Positions 16,678 through 26,954 of a stretch of DNA of 46,283 bases are shown here, in pieces. Both the position numbers and the translations under genes were made by a program. This DNA is from Solirubrobacterales bacterium (lineage in GTDB: Bacteria > Actinomycetota > Thermoleophilia > Solirubrobacterales > Solirubrobacteraceae), in NCBI GenBank assembly GCA_019244745.1, contig JAFASF010000006.1:1-46283 (forward strand). The letters run 5' to 3'. Each line of letters begins with the position of its first letter. The first letter of the stretch is position 1. Below the pieces are notes generated by a model. It searched no databases and was not told the origin of the DNA. It saw only the letters and a program-made list of their open reading frames with translations.

Positions 16678-18390
16678 TTGCCCGCCCTCCCAAACCTTGC
16701 CATTATTCGGAATATGGCCCCAAGACGCGTCTCTAGTGGGCGCCCGGCTGGGGGAAGGAACCCTCGGGGGACTAGCCAGTCGGGGTATCGGGAACCAGTG
16801 CCCGCCGCGCAACCTCAATCGTTGAAGCGTTACTACCGAGTGCTCATCGAGCACGCATGGATCATCCTTCTATGCGTCCTCATCGCCCTCGGCGCTGCGG
16901 CGGTCTATGTCGTGACCGCTCCGCGCAAGTACACCGCGCAGGCGCAGATGCTCGTGACGCCCGTGCCGGCGTCGAACTCCGCCCTGATTGGGTTGCCCGT
17001 CCTTCATTCCTCCGGCGATCCGACGAGCGATGTCCTGACCGCAGCAAGCCTGATTACGACGCCGCAGGTGGCGTCCGCTGTCGTAAACGCATTGCAACTG
17101 CGCGAGACGCCGACCCAACTGCTCTCGCGGGTCAAAGCTACCCCTATCGGACAGAGCAACCTCGAGGCGGTGCAGGCGGAGGCTCCTTCCGCCGCTGAGG
17201 CGCAAGCGATCGCCAACGAGTTCGTCCAGCAGGTAGTCAATACGCGCGCGGCGACGCTTCACGCGGCGCTCGCAACGCTGATTCCTGCTCTCAGCGCACA
17301 GGCCGCCGGGGTGCCCCCGGGGCAACGGAACGGACCTGGGACCGTCGGGGATCAGCTATTCCAGCTCCAACAACTGGCGCACAGCAACGATCCGACGATC
17401 ACGATCGCCGCGCTCGCGGATCGTCCAACTTCGCCCTCGTCTCCGCGGACCAAGCTAACGCTGATCGCCGCCTTATTCGGAGGCCTGATTCTGGGCATCG
17501 GAGCCGCCTTTGCATTTGATGCGCTCGATCCTCGCCTGCGCCGCGAAGATCAGCTCCGAGATGTCTTGGGGGTTCCCATCCTCGCGAGGATTCCGCGCGA
17601 GCGCCGAGCGACCCTCGGACGGCCGATCCTGCCCGACGAACTCTCGTTCGCCGGGGTCGAGAGCTACCGAACCCTCCGGACCATCCTCAAATCGCGCTCC
17701 GGCGGGCGGCCGCGCTCGGTCCTCATCACGGGTTCGGAACCCGCCGAGGGAAAGACGACCTGTGCGATCAACCTTGCCGCTGCGCTCGCTCAGGGGGGCT
17801 CCGGGGTGATCCTGATCGACGCCGACCTTCGCCATCCGACGATCGCGAGCGCGCTGGGTCTGCAGATCGACAACGGGATCGATGATCTGCTGACCGGCCG
17901 AGCCGATCTCGACGAAACCCTGGCGGTCGCTGACTTCGGCAGCGCCACGGTTGGGGTGCTGGCCCTTAAACGTCCGAACGCTGATCTTGCTGATCGGTTG
18001 ACGCCTGCGGTTGCACAGCACTTGATCAGGCAGACGATGGCCGTGAGCGACTTCGTGGTGATCGACTCGCCGCCGCTCACGTCGGTGAGCGACGCGCTGC
18101 CGCTCGCCGAGCTAGCCGACGAAGTCCTGGTGGTCGCTCGCATCGGCGCGTCGAAGGTCACCCAGCTACGGGAACTTCACGACCTACTCTCGGACCAGGG
18201 AACCTATTCGACGGGGATCGTGATCATCGGTCAACCTGGCCCGCCCGCGAGGCGGGACCGCTATTACCGGCCCGACTCCGACCAGTCTCCCATCCAAGAC
18301 GGACAGCAGTCGGACCAGGATGTGGAAGCCGTTGAGCGGTGGGCGACGTCCAGCGGTCGCTCGACGGGCGCCCGTTCGGATCAGCCCTGA
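16678..18390 (+). CDS. Wzz chain-length determinant fused to CpsD/CapB-type BY-kinase
   Basis: TM1 IILLCVLIALGAAAVYVV, TM2 LIAALFGGLILGIGAAFAFDALDPRLR, Walker A SVLITGSEPAEGKTTCAINLA, Walker A' VILIDADLRHPTIA. ATG at 16714 is a likely alternative start. Confidence 0.9.
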   Translation: MPALPNLAIIRNMAPRRVSSGRPAGGRNPRGTSQSGYREPVPAAQPQSLKRYYRVLIEHAWIILLCVLIALGAAAVYVVTAPRKYTAQAQMLVTPVPASNSALIGLPVLHSSGDPTSDVLTAASLITTPQVASAVVNALQLRETPTQLLSRVKATPIGQSNLEAVQAEAPSAAEAQAIANEFVQQVVNTRAATLHAALATLIPALSAQAAGVPPGQRNGPGTVGDQLFQLQQLAHSNDPTITIAALADRPTSPSSPRTKLTLIAALFGGLILGIGAAFAFDALDPRLRREDQLRDVLGVPILARIPRERRATLGRPILPDELSFAGVESYRTLRTILKSRSGGRPRSVLITGSEPAEGKTTCAINLAAALAQGGSGVILIDADLRHPTIASALGLQIDNGIDDLLTGRADLDETLAVADFGSATVGVLALKRPNADLADRLTPAVAQHLIRQTMAVSDFVVIDSPPLTSVSDALPLAELADEVLVVARIGASKVTQLRELHDLLSDQGTYSTGIVIIGQPGPPARRDRYYRPDSDQSPIQDGQQSDQDVEAVERWATSSGRSTGARSDQP

Positions 18391-18393
18391 CCG

Positions 18394-19746
18394 ATGGGCT
18401 TCGCGGCCCGGCTCGGCGTACGCAATCCGACCTGGATCGGGCTGCTGGCGATACTGGCAGCGGGACTCGGAATCACGTCCGGCATTCAGCCCAAGCTCGG
18501 CCTTGAGGCGACCCTGGCTCTTGTGTTTGTCGCCGCAGTCCTCGGCAACGTCACCGTGGGACTGGCTCTATTCACGGTGCTCTCGTTCCTCGTGGTGATA
18601 AATGTCGGCGGCGGGGCGCTCAGCGTGATGAAGGTTGCTGGCCTGCTGCTGTTCATGTCGTGGCTTGCGGCAGTGGCAACCCGGCGCGAGCGCGAAGTCC
18701 GGTCGCTGGTGAAATCCGAACCTGTGCTCGTGGTAGCGGCCGTGGCATGGGTTAGCTGGGCGGCAATCAGCGCCGTTTGGGCCGAAAGCTCTGGCGCGGC
18801 TCTCAGTTCTTCTTACCGCCTACTGCTGGATGTCCTCCTGCTTCCTATCGTGTTCGGCGCGATTCGGAGCCGAGAGCACTTCCTTTGGATCGTCGGCGCG
18901 TTCGTGTTCGGCGCCACCGTCTCCGCCGCGTTTGGACTAGTCCAGTCCGGCGGCGCGCGTGTAACTGGATCGATAGGCGACGCGGATGGCGAAGCCGCAT
19001 TGCTCGTTGCCGCACTCATGCTGACAGCGGGCCTCACCGCAGCGTTCCCGCGCGGATCGCGCCGTCGGCTGTTGTCGATGATCGCGGGCCTCATCGCGGT
19101 CGTCGGCATACTCGGCACCGGCTCGCGCGGTGGTGTCGTCGCTCTGGGGTGCGTGCTGGTGGCGGCGGTCGTCTTCGGTGGGCGGTGGCGCGCGCAAGCG
19201 TTCGCACTGCTAGTCGCGGCGACCGCTGCGGCTGCGGTCTATCTGATCGTTCTGGCGCCATCCTCTGCCAGTCAGCACCTGGTGACGAGCAGCTCCACAG
19301 GGAGGACCGACCTCTGGAAGGTGGGTGTGCGGATGTGGACAGCGCATCCGCTCGTTGGGGTCGGGCTAGCGAACTTCCCCATCTCATCCGTACATTACGT
19401 ACAGCAACCCGGGGCGCTCACACGCGCGGACTTGATCGTCGACGTCCCCAAAGTAACCCACAACATGTACCTGGAGATACTCGATGAGTTGGGACCTCTG
19501 GGGCTCATCGCGTTCCTGACGTTGGCGGGAGCATCCATCGTCGCGGCGCTCCGTGCTGCTCGAAGATTCGAGAGCGCGGGCGACGTTTCGTTCGAGTTGC
19601 TGTCGATGAGTTTGGCGCTGGCCATCGTCGGGCTACTCTGCGCCGATTTCTTCATCTCCGGACAATACGAGCGCTTGCTCTGGCTTCTGCTGGCTCTCCC
19701 GCCTCCGTTGCTGGCACTCGCGCCCTCGCGCCCGGACGTGCGTTGA
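18394..19746 (+). CDS. O-antigen ligase/polymerase-like membrane protein (Wzy/WaaL family)
   Basis: Polytopic; GTGSRGGVVALGCVLVAAVVF, RTDLWKVGVRMWTAHPLVGVGLANFP, THNMYLEILDELGPLGLIAFL. Confidence 0.88.
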   Translation: MGFAARLGVRNPTWIGLLAILAAGLGITSGIQPKLGLEATLALVFVAAVLGNVTVGLALFTVLSFLVVINVGGGALSVMKVAGLLLFMSWLAAVATRREREVRSLVKSEPVLVVAAVAWVSWAAISAVWAESSGAALSSSYRLLLDVLLLPIVFGAIRSREHFLWIVGAFVFGATVSAAFGLVQSGGARVTGSIGDADGEAALLVAALMLTAGLTAAFPRGSRRRLLSMIAGLIAVVGILGTGSRGGVVALGCVLVAAVVFGGRWRAQAFALLVAATAAAAVYLIVLAPSSASQHLVTSSSTGRTDLWKVGVRMWTAHPLVGVGLANFPISSVHYVQQPGALTRADLIVDVPKVTHNMYLEILDELGPLGLIAFLTLAGASIVAALRAARRFESAGDVSFELLSMSLALAIVGLLCADFFISGQYERLLWLLLALPPPLLALAPSRPDVR

Positions 19747-19882
19747 TTGAGGGCACAGTCCAGGGGGGCTCTAAGCGATGCGCGCGGCCTGATCACGAAC
19801 CGAACCGTGAACTTCACCACTCACTACGAAGCAGGCCGGAACTTGCCGCCGGATTTTCATGGCTCGTAGCCGGCCCTGACCG

Positions 19883-20926
19883 ATGTTTCCCATGCCGGAT
19901 TCCCGCGATCTGAATCACGAGTACGCGGTGATGCCTAATCCGTTCTTCAGCGTCCTGGTGACCGCGTATAACCGGGCGCAACAGGTTGAACGCTGCGTGA
20001 AGAGCTGCATCCGTCAGACCTTGCAGGACTTCGAGATAGTCGTCGTCGATGATGCGTCCACGGATGCCACCGAAGCCGTACTGGCTGCCCTTGACGAGCC
20101 GCGTCTGCGGATCGTGCGTCACGAGCAAAACCGTGGTATCTCGCCGGCGCGAGCCACGGCCGTCAACCACGCGCGCGGCGAATGGCTCGTGATGCTTGAC
20201 TCCGATTGGGAGCTCTTTCCACATTCTCTCGCTCGCCTCAGAACGCTAATCGACGGGCTACCCCCCGGCGTGCGCATCATCCGAAGCCGCCTCCGATGGG
20301 ACGACGGCTGCGTCGGCCCCACCATCATGCCAACTGGGATCACCGGCTATCGAGACCGTCTGCTCTGGCATGAGGCGCTGGTCGCGGAGAATGCGGGCCG
20401 TACTGACGCGGGTCACTGCATACACCGCTCCGTCTTCGACATGACGAACTACTTCGATGCCCGCCGGGGTGCGATGGAAGCGTTGTGGGAGCTAGACCTC
20501 GCTCGTGTGGAGCGCAGCCTATGGGTGGCCGACGTCCTCGGACTCGAACATGCCGATGCGCCGAACAGCCATAGTCGCGACTCACGGGCGACCGTGATTC
20601 CGCGGCTGCTCAGCGAGGCTCCCGATTCGCTTTGGATGGCCGAGACCATGCTCCACCAGCACGCAGACGGACTCGCTCGCCACGCTCCGCGGTTCCGCCG
20701 GCTGATCATGGAGTCTGCAGCACGCGAAGCCTTCCTCGCCGGTCACCGGCTCATGGGGACCCGGCATACCTGGGCGGCCGTGCGCGCCGGCGGCGCTTCG
20801 CCCAAGTTGCTGGCCACGCTTCTGCTCGGGATGATGGGCCCGCGAGCGCTTGCGCAAGCGAAGGCGACCGGGCGCAAGGCGCGCGCCTGGCACAGGCGAC
20901 GCGTTCAGACGGGCATGATCCATTGA
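19883..20926 (+). CDS. Glycosyltransferase family 2
   Basis: FSVLVTAYNRAQQVERCVKSCIRQTLQDFEIVVVDDASTDAT...NRGISPARATAVNHARGEWLVMLDSDWE. Confidence 0.92.
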   Translation: MFPMPDSRDLNHEYAVMPNPFFSVLVTAYNRAQQVERCVKSCIRQTLQDFEIVVVDDASTDATEAVLAALDEPRLRIVRHEQNRGISPARATAVNHARGEWLVMLDSDWELFPHSLARLRTLIDGLPPGVRIIRSRLRWDDGCVGPTIMPTGITGYRDRLLWHEALVAENAGRTDAGHCIHRSVFDMTNYFDARRGAMEALWELDLARVERSLWVADVLGLEHADAPNSHSRDSRATVIPRLLSEAPDSLWMAETMLHQHADGLARHAPRFRRLIMESAAREAFLAGHRLMGTRHTWAAVRAGGASPKLLATLLLGMMGPRALAQAKATGRKARAWHRRRVQTGMIH

Positions 20927-22503
20927 TCGGAAGCGTGAGGCATAGGCGACGCGGGCTCACTCTAGATTCGAGCGCGGCGGGTCTATCGGCGGCAGACGAG
21001 GTGCAGGGTCGTCGGCTGGCCGACGCAGGGGCCATTCGGAACACGCTCCTTCAGTTCATGACAAACATGGCCGGCGTGGTCTTCACGGGAGCGCTTACGC
21101 TGTTCCTCGTCCGCGTGCTCGGCGCGTCGGGGTACGGTCGCTACGCGCTCGCCGTGAGCATCGCCAGCCTTTTGGTGCTTCCCGCTGGGCTCGGCCTTCC
21201 GATGGCGATAGCGCGCTTTCTCGCAGATCACAGAACCAACCTCGACCAGCTGCGTGCAATCCTCGCACTGGGGATGAGATTGCAGGTACCTGCGGCGCTC
21301 CTCGCGACAGTTGGACTGTTCGCGGCCGCCGGTCCAGTTGCTGCCGCATACGGAGACCCGCGTCTCGCATGGCCGCTGCGCTTCATGGCGCTCGCGGTGG
21401 CCGGCCAAGTGCTGTTCGGATTCCTTAGCTATGCCGGCGCGGCGCTCCGCCAGTCCGGTGTGGCTCTCAGGATGGCCCTAGCCGAGAGCGCCACGGAGAC
21501 ATCGGCGAGTATTGCCCTAGTCGTCGCGGGAGCCGGCGCAGCGGGCGCCGCGTTGGGCAAGGCAATCGGCTACGCCCTCGCGACCGCTGCGGGCGTATAC
21601 CTCATCCTGCGTCTCCTCGGCGGCCCGCCCTGGCGCGCCCGTGCTCGTCCGCTGGTGGGCGCGCGCGAGGTCCTCGGATATGCCGGTGCGACGTTCGTCG
21701 TCGACCTCGGCGTCAGCGTGATTGCCCAGGTGGATATCCTGCTCATCGGCGCGCTCCTCACCTCGGCGGCCGTGGGGAGCTTTAGCGCGGTCATGAAGAT
21801 CATGACCGTTCTGGGCTATCTCGGAACCGCGGTCGCCGGCGGCGTCGCCCCTCGGCTTTCGTTCGGCAGTGGCCCTCCGGACGCCCGAGCCCTGAGCCGA
21901 GCCATCCGCTACCTACTGATCGTGCAAGGGCTGGTACTCGCGCCGATGATCGTCTGGTCCAAACCGATAGTGGAGCTGTTGCTCGGTCGGGGATATCCGG
22001 AGTCTCCCGAGATCATGCAGGTACTGTCGGTCATGGCGTTCGTGTCCGCGCCGGCCGCTTTGATCTCAGTGTCCGTAACCTACCTCGGCGCAGCCAGGAG
22101 ACGTGTCCGGATCGTACTCCTCACCCTTGTGCTCGGACTACTGTGCACCTACTGGTTCCTCCGCATCCTCGGCCTCGTCGGTGCTGCGATCGCGGACGAC
22201 ATCGTTGCGACTGCCTACGTATTGGCCAACCTGTGGATCTGCACCCGCTTGGTAAGCGTGGATGTCCGCACGCTGGGAATGACCGTCCTGCGTGTCCTGG
22301 TAGCCGGCCTGGCAATGGCGCTGCTGATGCTTGTCGTCGGGACCGACCACCTTTCTCCGCTCCAGTGGCTGGTCGGCGGTGCCGCCGGCGGAGCCGTCTA
22401 CGCCGCCAGCTTGCTCGTTACCCGCGAGGTCTCGCTCGGCGAATTGCGGACTGTCACTGAGAAGCTCTGGCGTGGAGCACGCCCATCGGTTTCGCCCGGC
22501 TGA
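20923..22503 (+). CDS. Polysaccharide flippase (Wzx/MATE-MVF superfamily)
   Basis: NTLLQFMTNMAGVVFTGALTLFLVRVLGASGYGRYALAVSIASLLVLPAGLGLPMAIARFLADH...; polytopic. ORF opens at 20632 but TTG at 20923 (TTGA overlap) or GTG at 20935 fits better. Confidence 0.87.
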   Translation: MIGSVRHRRRGLTLDSSAAGLSAADEVQGRRLADAGAIRNTLLQFMTNMAGVVFTGALTLFLVRVLGASGYGRYALAVSIASLLVLPAGLGLPMAIARFLADHRTNLDQLRAILALGMRLQVPAALLATVGLFAAAGPVAAAYGDPRLAWPLRFMALAVAGQVLFGFLSYAGAALRQSGVALRMALAESATETSASIALVVAGAGAAGAALGKAIGYALATAAGVYLILRLLGGPPWRARARPLVGAREVLGYAGATFVVDLGVSVIAQVDILLIGALLTSAAVGSFSAVMKIMTVLGYLGTAVAGGVAPRLSFGSGPPDARALSRAIRYLLIVQGLVLAPMIVWSKPIVELLLGRGYPESPEIMQVLSVMAFVSAPAALISVSVTYLGAARRRVRIVLLTLVLGLLCTYWFLRILGLVGAAIADDIVATAYVLANLWICTRLVSVDVRTLGMTVLRVLVAGLAMALLMLVVGTDHLSPLQWLVGGAAGGAVYAASLLVTREVSLGELRTVTEKLWRGARPSVSPG

Positions 22504-22575
22504 TCCAGGGAGGTCGGTCCAGGGTGATCCAGGGCGACATCATCACCGCACCGCATTTGGGTGCCCGTTATCAGT

Positions 22576-23721
22576 TCACGGTCCGCTCGGATATCCGACG
22601 ATCGTATCCCGCACCGACTCGTAGCTCGACCCCATCGCGGGCGCACCGTGAAAAAAGGTGCTGGTGTAGCCCGCGGGAGAGTCATTGCGGTAGTTGTCGA
22701 GCTGAACCCAGTTGTTGCTTCCGGTTGTCGCGCCGGGTATGAGCGTTGCATAATGCAGTGTCGTGGTACCGCAGCCGGTCACGTTAGAGGTATCTGGGCA
22801 ATCGGGACCGTTGAACGTCACCGGGTTGCCGTCCTTCCAGATCTCGAGCTCGCCAACCGAGGGATTGGTCGAGAACACGATGTGCTCGATAAAATCATGC
22901 CATCTACCATCATTAGCGGGGGTTGAACCCATGTAGTAAATCTGCCCGCCGCCCGAAGCGCCACTCGTGTTGCCGCCCGCACAGAACACAACAATGGCTC
23001 CTTGCTGGCAGATGTCGAGCGCATTGGAAGGGCTGCCGCTCGTAGGATCGCCGAATTGCTCATCAAACTGCACGAACCTTCCGTTGCCGCCAAGGTTTGA
23101 GGTTTGGGAGGTGGGAACCAGGATCGGGATGCTGAAATACTCGTCCGCCCCAGCAGCGATGATCTTCGGCGAGATCCAATCCATCCTCTGCTGACAACTC
23201 CAGGCGCAGGTGTTTGGACTGACGGTCATCTGTAGAACCGTCTGCCCGGTACCAGTCGGATCGGACACGCATGTGAGCACGCCGCCTCCGGAGTCCGTAT
23301 ACCCGGGGCTCGGGCTCTGAAGCGGGTAAAGCGCAGTATTCCCGCACCCAGGCGAAAACGTGCCGAACCATTCGGGCGGGGACGCCGGAGCGGACGGAAA
23401 CCACGCGGTGGGCGATGGTCCCGATGCTCCCGATGGAGCTGTGGCCCCTGACGAACCAACCGGCCGCGGATGACGATCGCGCCGCCGGCGGTGATGGCGG
23501 TGCCGCCGGCGATGATGGGGGTGCCGCCGGCGCGTTTTACAGCGCGAGTGATGTTTTCGGTAGGAGCGACCGCCGCCACGCGACAGCTTGCAAGTCGAGC
23601 CGCTACGCGACCGGGCCTTTCCGCTATGCGCTCGGGCGGCAAGCGGTTGGCTTGTGGCGAGGAACATCATAACGCCGCCAACGATGATCCACACACGCAT
23701 ACGCATGCACCTTGGAGCCAT
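22576..23721 (-). CDS. Secreted polysaccharide-lyase-like protein (heparin-lyase/concanavalin-like fold) with His/Arg-rich linker
   Basis: Signal peptide VWIIVGGVMMFLATSQPLAARA; linker YRKHHSRCKTRRRHPHHRRRHRHHRRRRDRHPRP; WHDFIEHIVFSTNPSVGELEIWKDGNPVTF...LDNYRNDS...FFHGAPAMGSSYESVRDTI. Confidence 0.72.
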   Translation of the reverse strand: MAPRCMRMRVWIIVGGVMMFLATSQPLAARAHSGKARSRSGSTCKLSRGGGRSYRKHHSRCKTRRRHPHHRRRHRHHRRRRDRHPRPVGSSGATAPSGASGPSPTAWFPSAPASPPEWFGTFSPGCGNTALYPLQSPSPGYTDSGGGVLTCVSDPTGTGQTVLQMTVSPNTCAWSCQQRMDWISPKIIAAGADEYFSIPILVPTSQTSNLGGNGRFVQFDEQFGDPTSGSPSNALDICQQGAIVVFCAGGNTSGASGGGQIYYMGSTPANDGRWHDFIEHIVFSTNPSVGELEIWKDGNPVTFNGPDCPDTSNVTGCGTTTLHYATLIPGATTGSNNWVQLDNYRNDSPAGYTSTFFHGAPAMGSSYESVRDTIVGYPSGP

Positions 23722-24190
23722 ACCTGTCCATTCCCTCCAGATTTAGGGGCGCTCATCCTCGGGGACGACTACGGCGAGCTGATGGCCGCCGGAACTCTAT
23801 CGGGCTTCCTCGGCGGAAGTCGTATTCCTCCTCACGAGGAGGACATGCTTGTCCGCGTGATGGCCCAACGAGCACCCTCCTGAGCCAGTGATCAACCGGG
23901 AGAACTCGAACTGATTTTGGCCCCCGCCCTCCTGATCCTTGATCTTCCCTGCAAGAAAGTTCCCGGTACTCGCAGCACCCCTTACTCCGCGACCGCCTTC
24001 GGCCTCGCTGTCCGGCTCGATGGTCAGCGCCGGCTCCACCAGCTGATCGAACCTCTCATTCCCCCCGGGACAGCGCTCGCGGCCGGACTCCGGCCGTCCA
24101 CTCACACCATCCTCGATCGAGGCAAACGGCACCGCAGTTTTCGGCAGCCCCCCGCCCACTCCAACCCTCCTCTTCTTCCATGGAAGGCTA

Positions 24191-25378
24191 CTACTGACGC
24201 CGGGCGCCAGCCTTTGACCGCCTAGCTTGCGCTTCCCGATGTGCCGTATTGAGGAAATTCACCAGACGCTCCGACTGAAACTCGAGCGTAAGCCTATGTG
24301 CGCGCTCGAAGCCCGCGGCACTTAGGCGACTTCGCAGATCGGCATCAGTGGCAACGCGCCACAGGGCTTTCGCGGCCGCATCTGCGTCCCCTGGCGGGAC
24401 CAGCACCGCGGCCCTCCCAACCCCGGCCCGAACGCCGCCGACTGCCGTAGCAACGACCGGCAAGCCAGTCGCGAGCGCTTCGATCAGCACTTGCGGAAAG
24501 CCTTCTGTCCAGGACACGTGAAGCAGTACATGACAGGAGCGATACAGGTCCCACAGCCCGTCTCCCATCGGAACGTACCCCAGTAGCTCCGCCCGGTCAG
24601 CGATCCCCAACTCACGCAGCCGCGACTCAAGTGCTGCCTCGAGGTCACCCTGCCCGCAAACGACAAGCCGCCAGCGCGTGTCTCGGGTCAGCAACAAGGC
24701 CAGCACTTCTGCCAACATCAAGGGATTCTTCTCCGCATCCAAGCGGCCGACGCTCAACACACGCAGTTCGCCCTGATAGTCACGCGGCGTCTTCGGCGGT
24801 CCCACGGCCGCAGCCGGAACAAGCGACACCGCGAGGTCAAGTACGGCCGGGGCATGCGCGTAAATCTCACTCAATTCTGCGCCAACCGCGACGACCGGTA
24901 AGCGCTTCGCAAGCTTTCTCCACACGCACTCGAGCACATCGGCGGCCCAATGCATCCATCGCCTGCCCGGCCGGCGCATCCTGACGTAGGCTGGCCAATT
25001 CTGCCGAACACCTAGTACCACCGTACGACGCCGGCAGAGACCCAGCAAGGCAAGCAATATCGCGTGTGGATATGGTCCGAGTACCCACAGCACTTCGACG
25101 TCGTCAAGTGCGCGGTTCATGTGGCGGACTGATGCAGCAAGCGACCGAAGCGAAGCGCGAGCATCAGCGAGACTGCCGTAATGAGGTAGCGGCGCCAGCG
25201 CGACGCCCGGGGGCAGCGCATAGTGCCCCTCGCCAACATCGGGCGCCAGGCGGCCGATTAGCCTTAGGTGCTCCACATGGGAGACGAGCGAAGCAAGAAA
25301 GACTGCGAACGCCCGCTCGGCGTACGTTACACCGGCTACGCGGCGGTAGACGTAGTCAGTGTAAACGGCCAACCTCAT
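24191..25378 (-). CDS. Glycosyltransferase family 4
   Basis: LRVLSVGRLDAEKNPLMLAEVLALL...WRLVVCGQGDLEAALESRLRELGIADRAELLGYVPMGDGLWDLYRSCHVLLHVSWTEGFPQVLIEALATGLPVVATAVGGVR. ORF opens at 25531; start MRLAVYTDYVY at 25378 preferred. Confidence 0.9.
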   Translation of the reverse strand: MRLAVYTDYVYRRVAGVTYAERAFAVFLASLVSHVEHLRLIGRLAPDVGEGHYALPPGVALAPLPHYGSLADARASLRSLAASVRHMNRALDDVEVLWVLGPYPHAILLALLGLCRRRTVVLGVRQNWPAYVRMRRPGRRWMHWAADVLECVWRKLAKRLPVVAVGAELSEIYAHAPAVLDLAVSLVPAAAVGPPKTPRDYQGELRVLSVGRLDAEKNPLMLAEVLALLLTRDTRWRLVVCGQGDLEAALESRLRELGIADRAELLGYVPMGDGLWDLYRSCHVLLHVSWTEGFPQVLIEALATGLPVVATAVGGVRAGVGRAAVLVPPGDADAAAKALWRVATDADLRSRLSAAGFERAHRLTLEFQSERLVNFLNTAHREAQARRSKAGARRQ

Positions 25379-25748
25379 CAAAACGTATGCGTAAGATCCC
25401 TCAGAGTTGATGCCACGGAGACGACGCCCCTCACAGGCCGGCTTCGCGCGGCCACTCCGGGAAGCCTCCGGGAAGGGTACTAGGTCAGGCGAGAGTTGAG
25501 AACTGACCGACTCGCCCCCCTTGCAAGGCATCGTGATCCTGACTCCCTGAGGGTCTCACGAACGGCACCTTGCTCCTAGAATACAATTGGCCACAAATGA
25601 TGACCCGGCTGCCCCGAACTCTGTGAGTGCGCCCTGTTCGTGGGGTAGCCTTCGTCGCGCTCCGGTGCCGAGTGCACGGGACCGCCTTTCCCACGGGCCC
25701 GCCGCAAGGTTCCGCCCCGTATTGCCGCCAGAGCCGGGACTCTAAAGG

Positions 25749-26909
25749 GTGCAGACCTCACGTCCGTTGCGCGTACTATTGCTTGTGGATTACGTGACGC
25801 CGGTCGGTGGTGCCGAGCGCTTTGTCATGGGGCTCGCCGAGAACTTGCCGCGCGACCGCATCGAGGCATGGGTATGTTCGACGCGGGTCGGGGATCAAGA
25901 GGCTGTCCGCGCCCTGATGCGTGCGCACATCCGACACATCAGCCTCGGTCGCACATCGAAGCGGGATGTTCACCGCCTGCAGAAGCTCGCCGTACTTCTG
26001 CGCCGAGAACGTTTCGATGTGGTCCACGCCCACAAGTTCGGTTCCAACGTCTGGGGGTCGCTCATCGGCCGCGCCTGCCGCGTCCCAGTCGTGCTCGCGC
26101 ACGAACATACGTGGTCTTACGCGGGCGATCCGCTCCGGATGTGGATCGACGGGCATGTGGTCGGCAAGCTCGCGACTCGCTTCATCGCGGTCTCTGAACA
26201 CGATCGCGAGCGTATGATCGCATTGGAGGGTGTCCCAGCCGGCAAGGTACTCGTCATGCCGACTGGCTACGTCCCGTTTCCGTCCTCACGTCAGGACACC
26301 GACCTTCGAGCTGAGCTCGGTCTTTCCCGCGACGTACCACTTGTCGGCGTCGCTGCCGTTCTACGCAGACAGAAGGCTCTCAACGTGCTCGTCGACGCAC
26401 ACGCTCGCCTGATCACTCGGGTGACGGATGCACATCTCGTAATCGCAGGCGACGGTCCGTGCCGACAGGAGCTCGAGCGCCACATCGACCGATTGGGCAT
26501 TGCGGGATTCGTGCACCTTCTCGGACAGCGAAGCGACGTCACCGCGATCCTTCATGCCGTTGACGTGGCAGCGCTGTCCTCTGACTGGGAGGGCATGCCG
26601 CTCTTCGTGTTCGAGTGCATGGCGACCAACACTCCACTCGTAGCAACCTCGGTGGGGGGTCTACGGGAAATTATTCAGGCTGGAACGACCGGAATGCTAG
26701 TCCCCCCGCAAGATCCCGAGAAGCTGGCGGACGCGCTACAGATGCTGTTGACTAACCCTATTCTCGCCAAGCGACTCGCTGCCGCCGCCTCGCGTCGCCT
26801 AGAGGAGTTCACAATCCAGGCGGTGGCGATCCGCTTCGCCGACCTGTACGAAGAGCTCTCGCGCGCGGTCGACGGTCGACGTTGGGGTAATGCCGGCAGT
26901 GCACCCTGA
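25749..26909 (+). CDS. Glycosyltransferase family 4
   Basis: LRVLLLVDYVTPVGGAERFVMGLAENL...FDVVHAHKFGSNVWG...VGVAAVLRRQKALNVLVDAHA...AALSSDWEGMPLFVFECMATNTPLVATSVGGLREII. Confidence 0.93.
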   Translation: MQTSRPLRVLLLVDYVTPVGGAERFVMGLAENLPRDRIEAWVCSTRVGDQEAVRALMRAHIRHISLGRTSKRDVHRLQKLAVLLRRERFDVVHAHKFGSNVWGSLIGRACRVPVVLAHEHTWSYAGDPLRMWIDGHVVGKLATRFIAVSEHDRERMIALEGVPAGKVLVMPTGYVPFPSSRQDTDLRAELGLSRDVPLVGVAAVLRRQKALNVLVDAHARLITRVTDAHLVIAGDGPCRQELERHIDRLGIAGFVHLLGQRSDVTAILHAVDVAALSSDWEGMPLFVFECMATNTPLVATSVGGLREIIQAGTTGMLVPPQDPEKLADALQMLLTNPILAKRLAAAASRRLEEFTIQAVAIRFADLYEELSRAVDGRRWGNAGSAP

Positions 26910-26954
26910 GGCGTACCCGGACCGCGCCCCACCATGATCCGCCTTCGAGCTATG

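Noticed and set aside
23722-24190. Small ORFs (23797..24159 minus, 23917..24225 plus) between the lyase-like and GT4 genes
   Set aside because: No recognisable domain and competing frames; could be a remnant but not supportable.
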